Origin: Geminicoccaceae bacterium
GTDB taxonomy: Bacteria > Pseudomonadota > Alphaproteobacteria > Geminicoccales > Geminicoccaceae
Length of the DNA: 64,000 nucleotides
Assembly: GCA_028279345.1 (NCBI GenBank)
Contig: JANQNY010000082.1
Location: 1 to 64,000 of the forward strand
Direction: 5' to 3'
Made by a program: the position numbers and the translations under genes. The notes beneath the pieces were generated by a model that was given only the letters and a program-made list of their open reading frames with translations, was not told where the DNA came from and made no database searches. Positions 8,862 to 17,676 of the stretch are shown piece after piece; position 1 is the stretch's first letter, and every line of letters begins with the position of its first letter.

Positions 8862-10112
8862 CTACAGCAGCCGCAGGCCGATGCGATGCATCGTGTTGTT
8901 CAGATAGCCCTTCGGGTTCCAGTCGATCGCGAAGGGTTGCATGACGCCATCGCTGTCCGTCGCCCGTGCCCAGACCTCGTAATAGCCGGCCATGGGGAAG
9001 TCGACCTCCGCCCGGAAGTTCTGCCAGGCGCCGTCGTTGATCGGCGCGCTCAGCTCCGCGGGGAACCAAGTGGCGCCGAAGTCGATCGAGAGGTCGACCC
9101 GCTCGACGGTGCGATCGCCGGACCAGGCGTGGCCCCTGACCTCGACATCGGGGTTGGCGAGTTCGCTGCCGGTGGCGGGGGCCGTGATCAGCGACTTCAC
9201 CGGCATGCGCTCCATGATGACGAAATCCTCGTCCGCCACCTCCTCGCCGGGGGCTACCGGACGGTTCGGGACGCGGTAGGACTGCCCCGTCATCTTGGCG
9301 CCGTCGTGAACGACGTCGCGCAGCCAGATCCGGGTGAGCCACTTCTGCGAGCACGAGCCGGGCCAGCCCGGCACGACGAGTCGCAGGGGCGCGCCGTGCT
9401 GCCGGTGGATCGGTGCACCGTTCTGCTCGAAGGCGATGAGGACGTCGTCGGTGAGCGCCTTCTCGATCGGGACGCCGCGGCTGATCGGCAGCTTGTCGGG
9501 ATCGCGCGAGAGATGCTCGTCAGCGCCCTCGTGCGCCGTGTAGATCACGCCGGGCTGGACGCCTGCGGCCTCGAGCACGTCGCGAAGCCTGACGCCGGTC
9601 CATTCCGAGCAGCCGACGGCACCGTAGGTCCACTGGTTGCCCGAAGCGGGCGGCTCGAAGAAGGCGCGGCCATTGCCGCCACACTCGATGACGAGCGCCA
9701 TCGTCACCACCTCGAAGCGCTCCTTGAGTTCGTCGATCGAGAGCGTCATCGGGTTGTCGACGAGGCCGTCGACGGTGAGCGTCCAGCCGTCGGGCGAGGT
9801 GTTTTCGGGCGGCAGGCCGTTATTGCGGATGAAGTGCCGGCTGGTCGGCGTGATCGGATCGTCCAGAAGATAGGGCGGCGTCTCTGCGTTGAGCGGCCGA
9901 TCGCCGAGCATGACGAGGCCGTCCTTGCCGGCGAGCAGGTCCTCCTGGGCGAAGGCCGCGGGCACGAACCCCCGGCGCAGGTTGGCGCCGAACGGGATCG
10001 CTGCGCCAACCATGGCGCTCAGCGCCGTCAGGCCGGCACCTCCAAGCAGCCGACGACGGTCGGTGTCGAGCGAGGGCGCGGACGTGCCCGTGGGCGTGCG
10101 AGTGGCACTCAT
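8862..10112 (-). CDS. sorA: Sulfite dehydrogenase molybdopterin subunit
   Basis: Periplasmic molybdenum enzyme of the sulfite oxidase family that oxidises sulfite to sulfate and passes electrons to SorB. The N-terminus carries a Tat signal (DTDRRRLLGGAGLTALSAMVG). The Mo-ligand Cys is at about residue 144 in ALVIECGGNGRAFF. HGAPLRLVVPGWPGSCSQKWL and the C-terminal Mo-co dimerisation domain (VRGHAWSGDRTVERVDLSIDFGATW) are present. Start is the ATG at 10110-10112, six bases after AGGGAG; an ATG two codons upstream directly abuts that site. 416 residues, full length. Implies capacity to detoxify or respire sulfite. Confidence 0.93.
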   Translation of the reverse strand: MSATRTPTGTSAPSLDTDRRRLLGGAGLTALSAMVGAAIPFGANLRRGFVPAAFAQEDLLAGKDGLVMLGDRPLNAETPPYLLDDPITPTSRHFIRNNGLPPENTSPDGWTLTVDGLVDNPMTLSIDELKERFEVVTMALVIECGGNGRAFFEPPASGNQWTYGAVGCSEWTGVRLRDVLEAAGVQPGVIYTAHEGADEHLSRDPDKLPISRGVPIEKALTDDVLIAFEQNGAPIHRQHGAPLRLVVPGWPGSCSQKWLTRIWLRDVVHDGAKMTGQSYRVPNRPVAPGEEVADEDFVIMERMPVKSLITAPATGSELANPDVEVRGHAWSGDRTVERVDLSIDFGATWFPAELSAPINDGAWQNFRAEVDFPMAGYYEVWARATDSDGVMQPFAIDWNPKGYLNNTMHRIGLRLL

Positions 10113-10176
10113 GGTCATCTCCCTGATCCCGTCGACGCTTCCGTTTGGCGCCGTTTCCAGATGGTTAAACTGGCAA

Positions 10177-10211
10177 GCAACGCGCCGATGTCGAGCCCCC
10201 GTCGGCGTTGC
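10177..10211 (-). terminator. Weak imperfect hairpin between the CDF transporter and sorA
   Basis: GCAACGCGCCGA at 10177-10188 can pair with TCGGCGTTGC at 10202-10211 with a two-base bulge. It lies upstream of the sorA start and downstream of the CDF gene on the minus strand. No T-run follows on either strand, so intrinsic termination is doubtful. Confidence 0.2.
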
Positions 10212-10245
10212 TCTGCTGCAGCGCGCGGTGGCGGCCCAGACCCGC

Positions 10246-11133
10246 TCAGCCCGTCAGTGAGTTCCCGGGGCCAGCGCACGCCTCATGCTCGACCTGCACC
10301 GTGACGTGCTCCACCTTGAAGCGTTCTGCGAGCCTGGTGCGGATGAGCTGGACCATGTGATCGGGCGACACCTCAGGTGCGGTGCGCGCATGCAGCGTCA
10401 CCATCGGCGCGTGCTCGGTGAGCGACCAAGCGTGCAGGTGATGCACGTTTTGCACGCCAGGAATGCTCGTCTCCAAGTCGTTGCGGATCGCCTGAACGTC
10501 GAGGCCCGCGGGCGCGCCTTCGAGCAGGATGTGGCCGCTGTCGCGAACCAGCCGAACAGCGCTCACGAGGATCAAAAGCGCGACCAGAAGCGAGAGGAGC
10601 GGGTCGATCGGTGACCAGCCGGTGAACAGGATCACCAGACCGGCGATGATAGCCGCGACCGAGCCCAAGAGGTCGCCGATGACGTGCAGTAGAGCGCCTC
10701 GGATGTTGAGGCTGGTGCGGTCGGCGCCGTGCAGCAGCACGAAGGCGCCGATATTGACGAAGAGCCCGATCGTGGCGATGAGCAGCATCCAGCCACCCAG
10801 CACCTTTTCCGGCTCGGCGAGACGCTCGAACGCCTCGAACGCGATCCAGACGACGATGACGATGAGCGCCAGGCCGTTGACGAAGGCCGCAAGCACCTGG
10901 ACGCGACCGAACCCGTAGGTGCGTGTGACATCCGCAGGCCGTCGCGCGACGCGGAACGCCAGCCATGCAAGGGTAAGCGCCACCGCGTCGGTCAGCATGT
11001 GCCCCGCGTCGGCGAGCAGCGCCAGCGAGCCGGTGAGGAGCCCGCCCACGGCTTCGACGATCATGTACCCGCCGATTACGAACGCTGCGGCAAGCGTGCG
11101 TCGTTCGTTCCGGTCGGCATGACCCTCCCGCAT
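10246..11133 (-). CDS. Cation diffusion facilitator family transporter (ZitB/CzcD type)
   Basis: Inner-membrane Zn/Cd/Co:proton antiporter of 295 residues. Six membrane segments can be seen, with the transport-site signatures LLADAGHMLTDAVALTLAW (HxxxD on helix II) and LLHVIGDLLGSVAAIIAGLVI (HxxxD on helix V). The C-terminal cytoplasmic domain (VQNVHHLHAWSLTEHAPMVTLHARTAP) has the metal-sensing His of the family. The start ATG (11131-11133) shares one base with the TGA of the nicotinamidase-like gene, and GGAGG lies just upstream inside that gene, so the two are coupled. Confidence 0.94.
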   Translation of the reverse strand: MREGHADRNERRTLAAAFVIGGYMIVEAVGGLLTGSLALLADAGHMLTDAVALTLAWLAFRVARRPADVTRTYGFGRVQVLAAFVNGLALIVIVVWIAFEAFERLAEPEKVLGGWMLLIATIGLFVNIGAFVLLHGADRTSLNIRGALLHVIGDLLGSVAAIIAGLVILFTGWSPIDPLLSLLVALLILVSAVRLVRDSGHILLEGAPAGLDVQAIRNDLETSIPGVQNVHHLHAWSLTEHAPMVTLHARTAPEVSPDHMVQLIRTRLAERFKVEHVTVQVEHEACAGPGNSLTG

Positions 11134-11873
11134 CAGGCCTCCAGCTTGACCTCAGTCGCGAGGACCGCGCCCCGCGCCGCCATGAAGTAGAGACCCATGT
11201 GGTGGGTCGCCTCTTGCGGGTGGGCGGCGTGGGGTGGCAGCCCAAGCTCAGTCGTCGTTTCCAGCGGCAGGTCGTAGGTGGCGCAGCCTTCGTCGACGAC
11301 CACGTGCTGGAGCGTCGGCATCAGCCGATGGTTGCGCGCCGACAAGAGCGTGAGCACGAAGTCCATCACGCAGATGTCGGTGCAGATGCCGATGACGAGC
11401 ACGGTTTCGAGCCGATGGACGTTGACCCAGTCGACCACCTTGTTGTGGTGCATGCCGTGGTGGCTTCCGTGCTCGATGGCGCCGACGAAACCGTTGATGC
11501 AGTCCTTGCGAATCAGGGTGGCGTTCGGGTCGTCCTCCAGCCACGCCAGTTCCGGTACCAGATGCTCCTCGCCCGTCCCGCGTTCGCAATGGGGCGGGTA
11601 AGGCGGCTCGGGTACGCCCGGCTCGTGGGTGTCGAGAAAGACGAGGATCGGCCGGTGCGCGTCGGCAAAGCCGCGCGCCAGCGTGTTGGCCGTCGCCACC
11701 ATTCGCGTCACCTGGGCGTTGTGGGTGGTCGGCGCGAGATTGCCGGCGCCGACCGTGCAGAAGCCGTGGATCGCATCGATGACGACCAGCCCGGTCGTGG
11801 CGAGCGAGACGGTACAGGGTGCAAGCGCCACCGGCAGCTCGCGACGCATCAGCTCAAGCAGGGCATCGCTCAT
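11133..11873 (-). CDS. Isochorismatase-fold hydrolase, plant-type nicotinamidase-like
   Basis: 246-residue cysteine hydrolase. The catalytic triad is Asp of VVIDAIHGF, Lys of LIRKDCINGF, and Cys of VIGICTDICVMD. The segment LDTHEPGVPEPPYPPHCERGTGEEHLVPEL carries metal-binding Asp/His positions and resembles plant nicotinamidases more than the short bacterial PncA type. The likely reaction is nicotinamide to nicotinate plus ammonia for NAD salvage; other amides are possible. GGGAGG precedes the ATG. Coupling to a metal-efflux gene is unusual, and its meaning is unclear. Confidence 0.82.
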   Translation of the reverse strand: MSDALLELMRRELPVALAPCTVSLATTGLVVIDAIHGFCTVGAGNLAPTTHNAQVTRMVATANTLARGFADAHRPILVFLDTHEPGVPEPPYPPHCERGTGEEHLVPELAWLEDDPNATLIRKDCINGFVGAIEHGSHHGMHHNKVVDWVNVHRLETVLVIGICTDICVMDFVLTLLSARNHRLMPTLQHVVVDEGCATYDLPLETTTELGLPPHAAHPQEATHHMGLYFMAARGAVLATEVKLEA

Positions 11874-11933
11874 TGCATCCTCCCGATATTCGAGAGTCCT
11901 GACATGACAGGCCGAACCCGCATCCGCAACGCG

Positions 11934-13421
11934 TCAACGGCGCCAGAAGGCTGGCGTCAACAGCACCAGTACGGTGAACATCTCGAGGCGGCCCAACAAC
12001 ATGCCCAGCGAGAGGAGCCACTTAGCGGCATCGGGCAGGCTGTCGTAGTTGCCGGTGGGGCCGATGATCGCGCCCAGCCCCGGGCCGACATTGGCGAGCG
12101 CCGAGATCGAGCCCGACATCGCCGTCAGGTAGTCAAGCCCGGTTAGCGACAGCGCCAGCGCCAAGACGGAGAAGCTGAGGGCGAAGAGGAAGAAGAAGGC
12201 CATTACCGAGATTGCCGCCGCGTCGGGCAGCGGCCGGCCATTGTAGGTCGTGAGGATGACGCCGCTCGGCTGGATCAGCCGCAAGACCTGAGTCCTGGCG
12301 ATCGCATAAAGAACGGCGAACCGGAAGACCTTGATGCCCCCGGTCGTCGAGCCCGTGCACCCACCGACGCACATGAGAAAGAAGAACAGCGTAACTGGTA
12401 GGGCGCCCCACAGGTTGTAGTCGGTGGAAGCGTAACCGGTGCCGGTGATCACTGCGGTGGCGTTGAAGGCGGCGTGGAGTAGCGCGTCGAACGGCGCCTG
12501 GCCGTCCGTGGTGACGAGGTCGGCGGTCAGTACCGCCCAGCTCGCCGCGACGATGCAGAGGAACCACACCACCTGAGTGTCCTTCCACAATAACCCAGGC
12601 TTGCCGGAGAGTGCTTGGATATAGAGCACGAATGGAATGGCGCCACTGAGCATGAAGACTACCGACGTCCATTCGATGAACGCACTGTCGAAGCCGGCGA
12701 TCGAGGAATCGCGCGTGGAGAAGCCGCCGGTGGCGACCGTCGTCATGGCGTGGTTGGCGGCATCGAACACGGTCATGCCGCCGGCCCAGTAGCTAAAGCC
12801 GCAGGCGAGCGTCAGCGCGAAATAGACGAGCCCGATCGCCGATGCGAGCTCGCCGGCGCGGCTGAAGATCTTGTCCGAGCGGTCGCTGCTCTCCGCGCGG
12901 AAGAGCTGCATGCCGCCGACCGACAGGAGCGGCAGCACGGCAACGCCCATGACGATGATGCCGATGCCGCCGAGCCACTGCAGGATCGAGCGCCAGAGCA
13001 GGATGCCCGGCGGCGCCAGGTCGAGGCCGACCATCACGGTGGCGCCGGTCGTGGTGATCCCCGACATCGCCTCGAAGAAGGCGTCCACCGGGGGCATGCC
13101 GAGATCGGCGTAGAGAAACGGCAGCGAGGCGAAGAAGGTGAGCACCGTCCAGACGCTGGTCGTGAGGATGAACGCCTGCCGCGTGCTGATGTCGGTGACC
13201 TGCGCCGTGCGCGTCGAGAGGATGAGGCTGATGCCGACGAACAGCGTGATTCCGGTAGCAATGAGAAAAACGAGCCAGTCGTCGTTGGCGACCACGAGGT
13301 CGGCCACCATCGGCGGCAGCATGAAGAGCGCGAGCACGGTCAACAGGACGCCCGTGACCAGAAGGATCGGGCGCATGTCGAAGATGCCGGTGCTGCGCCT
13401 GAGGACGATTACTTCGCTCAC
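11934..13421 (-). CDS. trkH: TrkH-family potassium uptake membrane subunit
   Basis: Channel subunit of the Trk system. The four pore-loop repeats are visible in order: MSGITTTGATVM, MTTVATGGFSTRD, ATAVITGTGYASTDYN and ALANVGPGLGAI, each with the selectivity Gly, and there are about ten hydrophobic segments. I start at the GTG 13419-13421 (VSEVIVLRRSTGIFDMRPILL), because the frame upstream runs into the preceding synthetase gene. An ATG at 13376 is the alternative. 495 residues, normal. No trkA neighbour is in the window. It lies 16 bases after the acyl-CoA synthetase stop on the same strand. Confidence 0.93.
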   Translation of the reverse strand: MSEVIVLRRSTGIFDMRPILLVTGVLLTVLALFMLPPMVADLVVANDDWLVFLIATGITLFVGISLILSTRTAQVTDISTRQAFILTTSVWTVLTFFASLPFLYADLGMPPVDAFFEAMSGITTTGATVMVGLDLAPPGILLWRSILQWLGGIGIIVMGVAVLPLLSVGGMQLFRAESSDRSDKIFSRAGELASAIGLVYFALTLACGFSYWAGGMTVFDAANHAMTTVATGGFSTRDSSIAGFDSAFIEWTSVVFMLSGAIPFVLYIQALSGKPGLLWKDTQVVWFLCIVAASWAVLTADLVTTDGQAPFDALLHAAFNATAVITGTGYASTDYNLWGALPVTLFFFLMCVGGCTGSTTGGIKVFRFAVLYAIARTQVLRLIQPSGVILTTYNGRPLPDAAAISVMAFFFLFALSFSVLALALSLTGLDYLTAMSGSISALANVGPGLGAIIGPTGNYDSLPDAAKWLLSLGMLLGRLEMFTVLVLLTPAFWRR

Positions 13422-13437
13422 TTGTGCACCTTGGAGC

Positions 13438-15039
13438 TCATACGCCGCCGTCGACCGCCAGCATCGCGCGAAGATCGCGGCGCAGCACTTTGCCGGTGGC
13501 CGTGAGCGGTAGGCTCTCGCGGAACACGACCCGGCGCGGCGTGGCATGCCGGCCTACGCCGTCTCGGACCCGTTCCTGCAGCACCTCGGCGAACTCGTCG
13601 CTGCCGGTGACGTCCTGGCGGGGCACCACGCAGGCGACCACCGCCTCGCCGCGCGCGTCGTCGGGGACGCCCACGACCGCGACCTGCGCCACGTCGGGGT
13701 GCTCGCCGATGACGGCCTCCACCTCGGCTGGGCCGATCCGGTAGCCCGCGGCGTTGATGAGATCGTCGTCGCGGCCGAGGAAGGTGACGTAGCCATCGGC
13801 GTCCATCCGGCCGACATCGCCCGTGATGAGCCAGTCGCCGCGGAACTTCGCTTGCGTCGCCGCCGGATTGTCCCAGTAGCCGAGGAAGATCACCGGGTCC
13901 GGTCGGTGGACGGCGATCAGTCCCGGCTCGTCCCAGGCCATGACGCCGCCGTCGTCGTCGACGATGGCGACGATGTGCCCCGGCACGGCGCGCCCGATAG
14001 CACCCGGCCGTCGTGCGAAGGATGAGGCCATGCCCGAAATCAACAAGTTGGCCTCGGTTTGCCCGTAGAACTCGTTGACGTCGCAGCCGAAGCTTCGCCG
14101 TACCCAGTCGGTTAGCTCGTCGCCGAGCGGTTCGCCGCCGCTACCGATGCTGCGCAGTCGAACGCTCGAAAGGTCGGGCTCGGCGCGTCGCAGCAAGCGC
14201 AGCGCCGTCGGTGGAAAGAAGACATTCCTGATCTCATGCTCCGCGAGGAAGCGCGCGACACGATCGGGATCGAACTTTCCGCCCGGTCCGGCCACCACGG
14301 GGATACCGAGGTAGAGGCTCGGCAGCAGCACGTCGAGCAGGCCGCCGATCCAGGCCCAATCGGCGGGCGTCCAGAACCGGTCGCCCGGTTGCGGCAATCC
14401 CTCGTGCGGCATCTCCACGCCCGGCAGGTGACCGAGGAGCACGCGATGGGCGTGGACGGCACCCTTGGAGGCGCCCGTCGTACCCGAGGTGTAGATGATG
14501 AGCGCCGGGTCCTCACTGTGCGTCACCTCGTGCGCGCACCAGGGTTCGGTCTCGTCCATGCGCTGCTGGAAGGTCGACGAATCCACGTCGAACACGCGCT
14601 CCAGCTCGGGAAGGTCGGGCTCGAGCGCGCGCACCCGCTCGGCGCCTTCGCGGTCGGCGATGACGAAGCGGACGCCCGCATCCTTGAGGCGGAAACGCAG
14701 CGCCTCCAAGCCGAACGCGCTGAACAGCGGGAGCGCGATGCAGGCGGTCTTGTAGACCGCAAAGTGGGCAAGCGCCGTTTCCGCGCGTTGCGGCATCAAG
14801 ATCGCGACCCGGTCCTCGGGCGCCGCGCCCTCATCGAAGAGGATGTTGGCAAGCCGATTGGAGAGCACGTCGAGCTCGCCGTAGGTGAAGCGGCGCGTGG
14901 GTGCCGTATCGCGGGCGTCGATCAACGCGAGCTGGTCGGGCGCGTGGCGCTCGAGGATCGCGGTCGCGATATTGAAGGCGTTGGGCACGTCCCAGCGAAA
15001 GCCCGCCATCCACGCCGCATAACCCTGCTCAGCGCTCAT
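13438..15039 (-). CDS. AMP-forming acyl-CoA synthetase (medium-chain/acetyl-CoA synthetase-like)
   Basis: ANL-superfamily ligase of 533 residues that activates a carboxylate with ATP and CoA. Motifs in order are IIYTSGTTGASKGAVHAH (P-loop-like A3), EFYGQTEANLL (A5), LITGDVGRMDADGYVTFLGRDDDLI (A7-A8 hinge) and PLTATGKVLRRDLRA with the catalytic Lys (A10). The N-terminus MSAEQGYAAWMAGFRWDVPNAFNIA resembles the AcsM/xenobiotic-type enzymes. ATG 15037-15039 is preceded by GAGGA at 4-5 bases; an ATG four codons upstream is possible. The acyl substrate is not resolvable from the sequence. Confidence 0.92.
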   Translation of the reverse strand: MSAEQGYAAWMAGFRWDVPNAFNIATAILERHAPDQLALIDARDTAPTRRFTYGELDVLSNRLANILFDEGAAPEDRVAILMPQRAETALAHFAVYKTACIALPLFSAFGLEALRFRLKDAGVRFVIADREGAERVRALEPDLPELERVFDVDSSTFQQRMDETEPWCAHEVTHSEDPALIIYTSGTTGASKGAVHAHRVLLGHLPGVEMPHEGLPQPGDRFWTPADWAWIGGLLDVLLPSLYLGIPVVAGPGGKFDPDRVARFLAEHEIRNVFFPPTALRLLRRAEPDLSSVRLRSIGSGGEPLGDELTDWVRRSFGCDVNEFYGQTEANLLISGMASSFARRPGAIGRAVPGHIVAIVDDDGGVMAWDEPGLIAVHRPDPVIFLGYWDNPAATQAKFRGDWLITGDVGRMDADGYVTFLGRDDDLINAAGYRIGPAEVEAVIGEHPDVAQVAVVGVPDDARGEAVVACVVPRQDVTGSDEFAEVLQERVRDGVGRHATPRRVVFRESLPLTATGKVLRRDLRAMLAVDGGV

Positions 15040-15159
15040 GGGTCCTCGCAACGCAAAACGAAGCTGCGAGAGACACCCGCCGGCACCGCTTCGTCAATCG
15101 GGCAAGGCGCCCGTCTAGACCCTTGTCGAACGATCACGGCCCACGTGAGCGGTGGCGAC

Positions 15160-15885
15160 CTAGACGCACCAGCGCGCGAGCGCCGCGTGGTGTGGCGCCG
15201 CCGCTTCCGCCAGACGCAGCTCCGCTGCGTCGAGCGGTCGATGTGGGCGCGAAGGGCTGAAGCCGGTGCTGCGATGGATAGCGTCGTACCAGTGCGACGC
15301 CCAGAGCCCGTCGCAGGGCCGCGGCCCTGCTGGCCAGGCTAGCATCGCCGGGTCGAAGGGGATATCGAGCGCCGCACACAGGCGTCTGAGCGCAGGTTCG
15401 GGGGCTCTGCGAACGGCATCGGCGTCGACCACCGGCGGTGCCTGGCCCAGGCGATCGGCCATGCGTTCGAACAGCTCGTGCTGGCGGACGAAGCCCAGAT
15501 CGTCGAGCGTCGGTCGCCGCCGCTTGGCGTCGTAGCTGGCGATCACCGCTTCGGGCGCTCTGATCAGAAAGGCGTTGCGGACCCGCTCCATCCAGTCGAG
15601 CGGGAAGCCTTCGACCATGTGGTGGGTCATGTGCTTCTGGTAGAAGACGCGCGCGCCTGCGGGTTGCTGCAGGCAATGCGCGGCGACGACGTGTGGGTCG
15701 GTCTCGTAAGCGTTGAGAACCTCGTCACGTAGCGGATGGTCGATGCCCGTCGCCCCCAGATAGGCCGCGTAGAAGGGCTCGTCCCAGACCTGCGTGTCGG
15801 CGCGGTTGTCGAAGCTGTACATGAGCGCGGTCGACAGGTTCCGCGGTCCCGACCACATGGCGATGGTGACGCCGTCGTCGCTCAC
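15160..15885 (-). CDS. Sulfotransferase-like P-loop protein, partner of the class IV aminotransferase
   Basis: 241 residues. The N-terminus VTIAMWSGPRNLSTALMYSFDNR is the PAPS 5'-phosphosulfate loop of sulfotransferases, followed by VWDEPFYAAYL, RVFYQKHMTHHMVEGF and RNAFLIRAPEAVIASY (3'-phosphate-binding region with Arg/Ser). Start is the GTG at 15883-15885, whose last bases overlap the TGA of the aminotransferase (GTGA). Plants carry a fused protein, BCAT-like with a sulfotransferase-like half, so this couple looks like the unfused form. Whether it binds PAPS or another nucleotide is unknown. Confidence 0.82.
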   Translation of the reverse strand: MSDDGVTIAMWSGPRNLSTALMYSFDNRADTQVWDEPFYAAYLGATGIDHPLRDEVLNAYETDPHVVAAHCLQQPAGARVFYQKHMTHHMVEGFPLDWMERVRNAFLIRAPEAVIASYDAKRRRPTLDDLGFVRQHELFERMADRLGQAPPVVDADAVRRAPEPALRRLCAALDIPFDPAMLAWPAGPRPCDGLWASHWYDAIHRSTGFSPSRPHRPLDAAELRLAEAAAPHHAALARWCV

Positions 15886-16802
15886 CGTCGCGTGTCCTCG
15901 TCGACGAGCGCTCGGTAGAGCTCGCGCAGCCGACGGGTTACAGGTCCGGCCTCGCCCGCGCCGATCACGCGGCCATCGATCTGGGTCACGGGCGTCTGCG
16001 CGCCGAAGGTGCCCGTGAGGAAGGCCTCGTCGGCATCGTAGGTTTCGACCAGCGAGAAGTTGCGCTCGAACACCGGGATGGCGTTGGCCCGGCACAGCTC
16101 GATCACCTTCCGCCGCGTGATCCCGTTCATGCAGTAGTCGCCGGTCGACGTCCAAACCTCGCCACGGCGGACGATGAAGAAATTGCACGAGTTCGTCGTG
16201 TTCACGAAGCCGTGCGGGTCGAGCATCAGCGCCTCGTCGGCGCCGGCCTTCTGCGCGTGAATGCCGGCTAGGATGCAGTTGAGCTTGGAGTGGGAATTGA
16301 GCTTGGGGTCCTGGGTGATCGGCAGGCCACGTACGATCGGTACCGTGAAGAGATGGATGCCGCGCGCGAAAGCCGCGCCGCTCGGGCGGCTGTGCTCCAG
16401 GATGATGACCACCGTCGATCCCTCGCGGGAGAGCCGCGGGTCTTGAAACGGTCGCGCCTTCGGGCCGCGCGTCACCATCAGCCGCGCATGCGCGTCGTCG
16501 GTTATGGCGTTGGCCGCGGCCGTCGCACCGAGGGCCGCCTCGAGCTCGGCGCGGGTGAGTCCGATGTCGAGGTCGATCGCCTTCGCCGCCTGAAAGAGGC
16601 GGTTCAGATGCTCGGCTAGGAACGCGAAACGGCCGTTGTGGAGGCGCAGCCCCTCCCACACGCCGTCGCCGAGCATGAAGCCCGCGTCGTAGACCGAGAC
16701 CTTGGCGTCCGCTTTCGGCACGAGCGCCCCGTTGACGTAGACGATCAGCGTCTCGTTGCGGGGATCGTCGTCGGCATCGTGGGTGGAGGTGGTGCTCGCC
16801 AT
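15882..16802 (-). CDS. Class IV PLP aminotransferase (branched-chain/D-amino acid type)
   Basis: 306 residues. The class IV pattern is complete: VYVNGALVPKADAKVSVYDAGFMLGDGVWEGLR, LAEHLNRLFQAAKAIDL, the PLP Lys in PKLNSHSKLNCILAGIHAQ, and DEALMLDPHGFVNTTNSCNFF with phosphate-binding residues. It probably transaminates branched-chain or related amino acids, but exact specificity cannot be read. Start is ATG 16800-16802 with AAGGACAGG upstream. Its stop overlaps the start of the P-loop partner. It is divergent from an SDR gene, with about 70 bases between for both promoters. Confidence 0.9.
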   Translation of the reverse strand: MASTTSTHDADDDPRNETLIVYVNGALVPKADAKVSVYDAGFMLGDGVWEGLRLHNGRFAFLAEHLNRLFQAAKAIDLDIGLTRAELEAALGATAAANAITDDAHARLMVTRGPKARPFQDPRLSREGSTVVIILEHSRPSGAAFARGIHLFTVPIVRGLPITQDPKLNSHSKLNCILAGIHAQKAGADEALMLDPHGFVNTTNSCNFFIVRRGEVWTSTGDYCMNGITRRKVIELCRANAIPVFERNFSLVETYDADEAFLTGTFGAQTPVTQIDGRVIGAGEAGPVTRRLRELYRALVDEDTRR

Positions 16803-16871
16803 CGGCCCTGTCCTTGGCAGTCGTCGACGCTTAGGCTCGCCGCCTAAGGTTGTCGATCGGGAGCCGAGTGT

Positions 16872-17669
16872 GTGAGCGACAACAGGTCGAGTGGCGCGTC
16901 CTATGGGCTCGCGGGGCGGGTGGCCTTCGTCACGGGGGCCGGTTCCGGCATCGGCCGGGCGATTGCGCTTCGCTTCGCCCGCGAAGGTTGTCGCGTCGGC
17001 GTGTTGAGCCGCGATCCGGGCCGAGCCGCGGCGACCGCGGCCGCTGTCGAGGCGGAGGGGGTGGTGGCCGCCCACGTCGCCTGCGATGTCGCCGAACGGG
17101 CGGCCGTCGCCCCCGCCTTTGCGCAACTCGAAGCGGTGCTCGGCCCGCCACATATTCTCGTCAACAACGCCGGCATCATCCGCTTCGGCAAGCTGCTCGA
17201 GATCGACGAAGGCGACTGGGATCGGGTGTTCCGGGTCAACACCGACGGTGCGCTCTGGAGCTGTCGCGCAGTGGTGCCGGGCATGGTCGCGCGCGGCTAT
17301 GGGCGCGTCGTCAACATGGCGTCCTGGATGGGCAAGCAGGCGGCGCCGCTCTACGGCGCCTATGCGGCGAGCAAGTTCGCGGTGGTGGGGCTCACCCAGG
17401 CGCTTGCCGCCGAGGTCGCCGGCACCGGCGTCACGGTCAACGCGGTCTGCCCGGGACTCATCGTCGAGACCGAGATGCGTCGCCAGAGCGAGGCGGTCAT
17501 GGCCCGGCGCGGGCTGCCGTCAGCGGCGGAGCGAGTAGCGACGATCCCGCTCAAGCGCCCCGGCTATCCCGACGACGTCGCCAACGTCACCGCCTTCCTG
17601 GCGTCCGACCAGAGCGACTACATGACCGGCGAAGCGGTCAACGTCACCGGCGGGCTGTGGATGGGCTGA
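16872..17669 (+). CDS. Short-chain dehydrogenase/reductase (FabG-like)
   Basis: 265-residue classical SDR. The cofactor motif is TGAGSGIGRAIA at about residues 21-32, with an Arg at the end of strand 2 (SRDPGR) suggesting NADP(H). NNAGIIRFG follows, then catalytic Ser (NMASWMG) and YxxxK in YGAYAASKFA. The substrate is an alcohol/ketone of unknown identity. The start is GTG 16872. It converges with the cyclase gene, 7 bases after its stop. Confidence 0.9.
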   Translation: MSDNRSSGASYGLAGRVAFVTGAGSGIGRAIALRFAREGCRVGVLSRDPGRAAATAAAVEAEGVVAAHVACDVAERAAVAPAFAQLEAVLGPPHILVNNAGIIRFGKLLEIDEGDWDRVFRVNTDGALWSCRAVVPGMVARGYGRVVNMASWMGKQAAPLYGAYAASKFAVVGLTQALAAEVAGTGVTVNAVCPGLIVETEMRRQSEAVMARRGLPSAAERVATIPLKRPGYPDDVANVTAFLASDQSDYMTGEAVNVTGGLWMG

Positions 17670-17676
17670 CGTGGGC

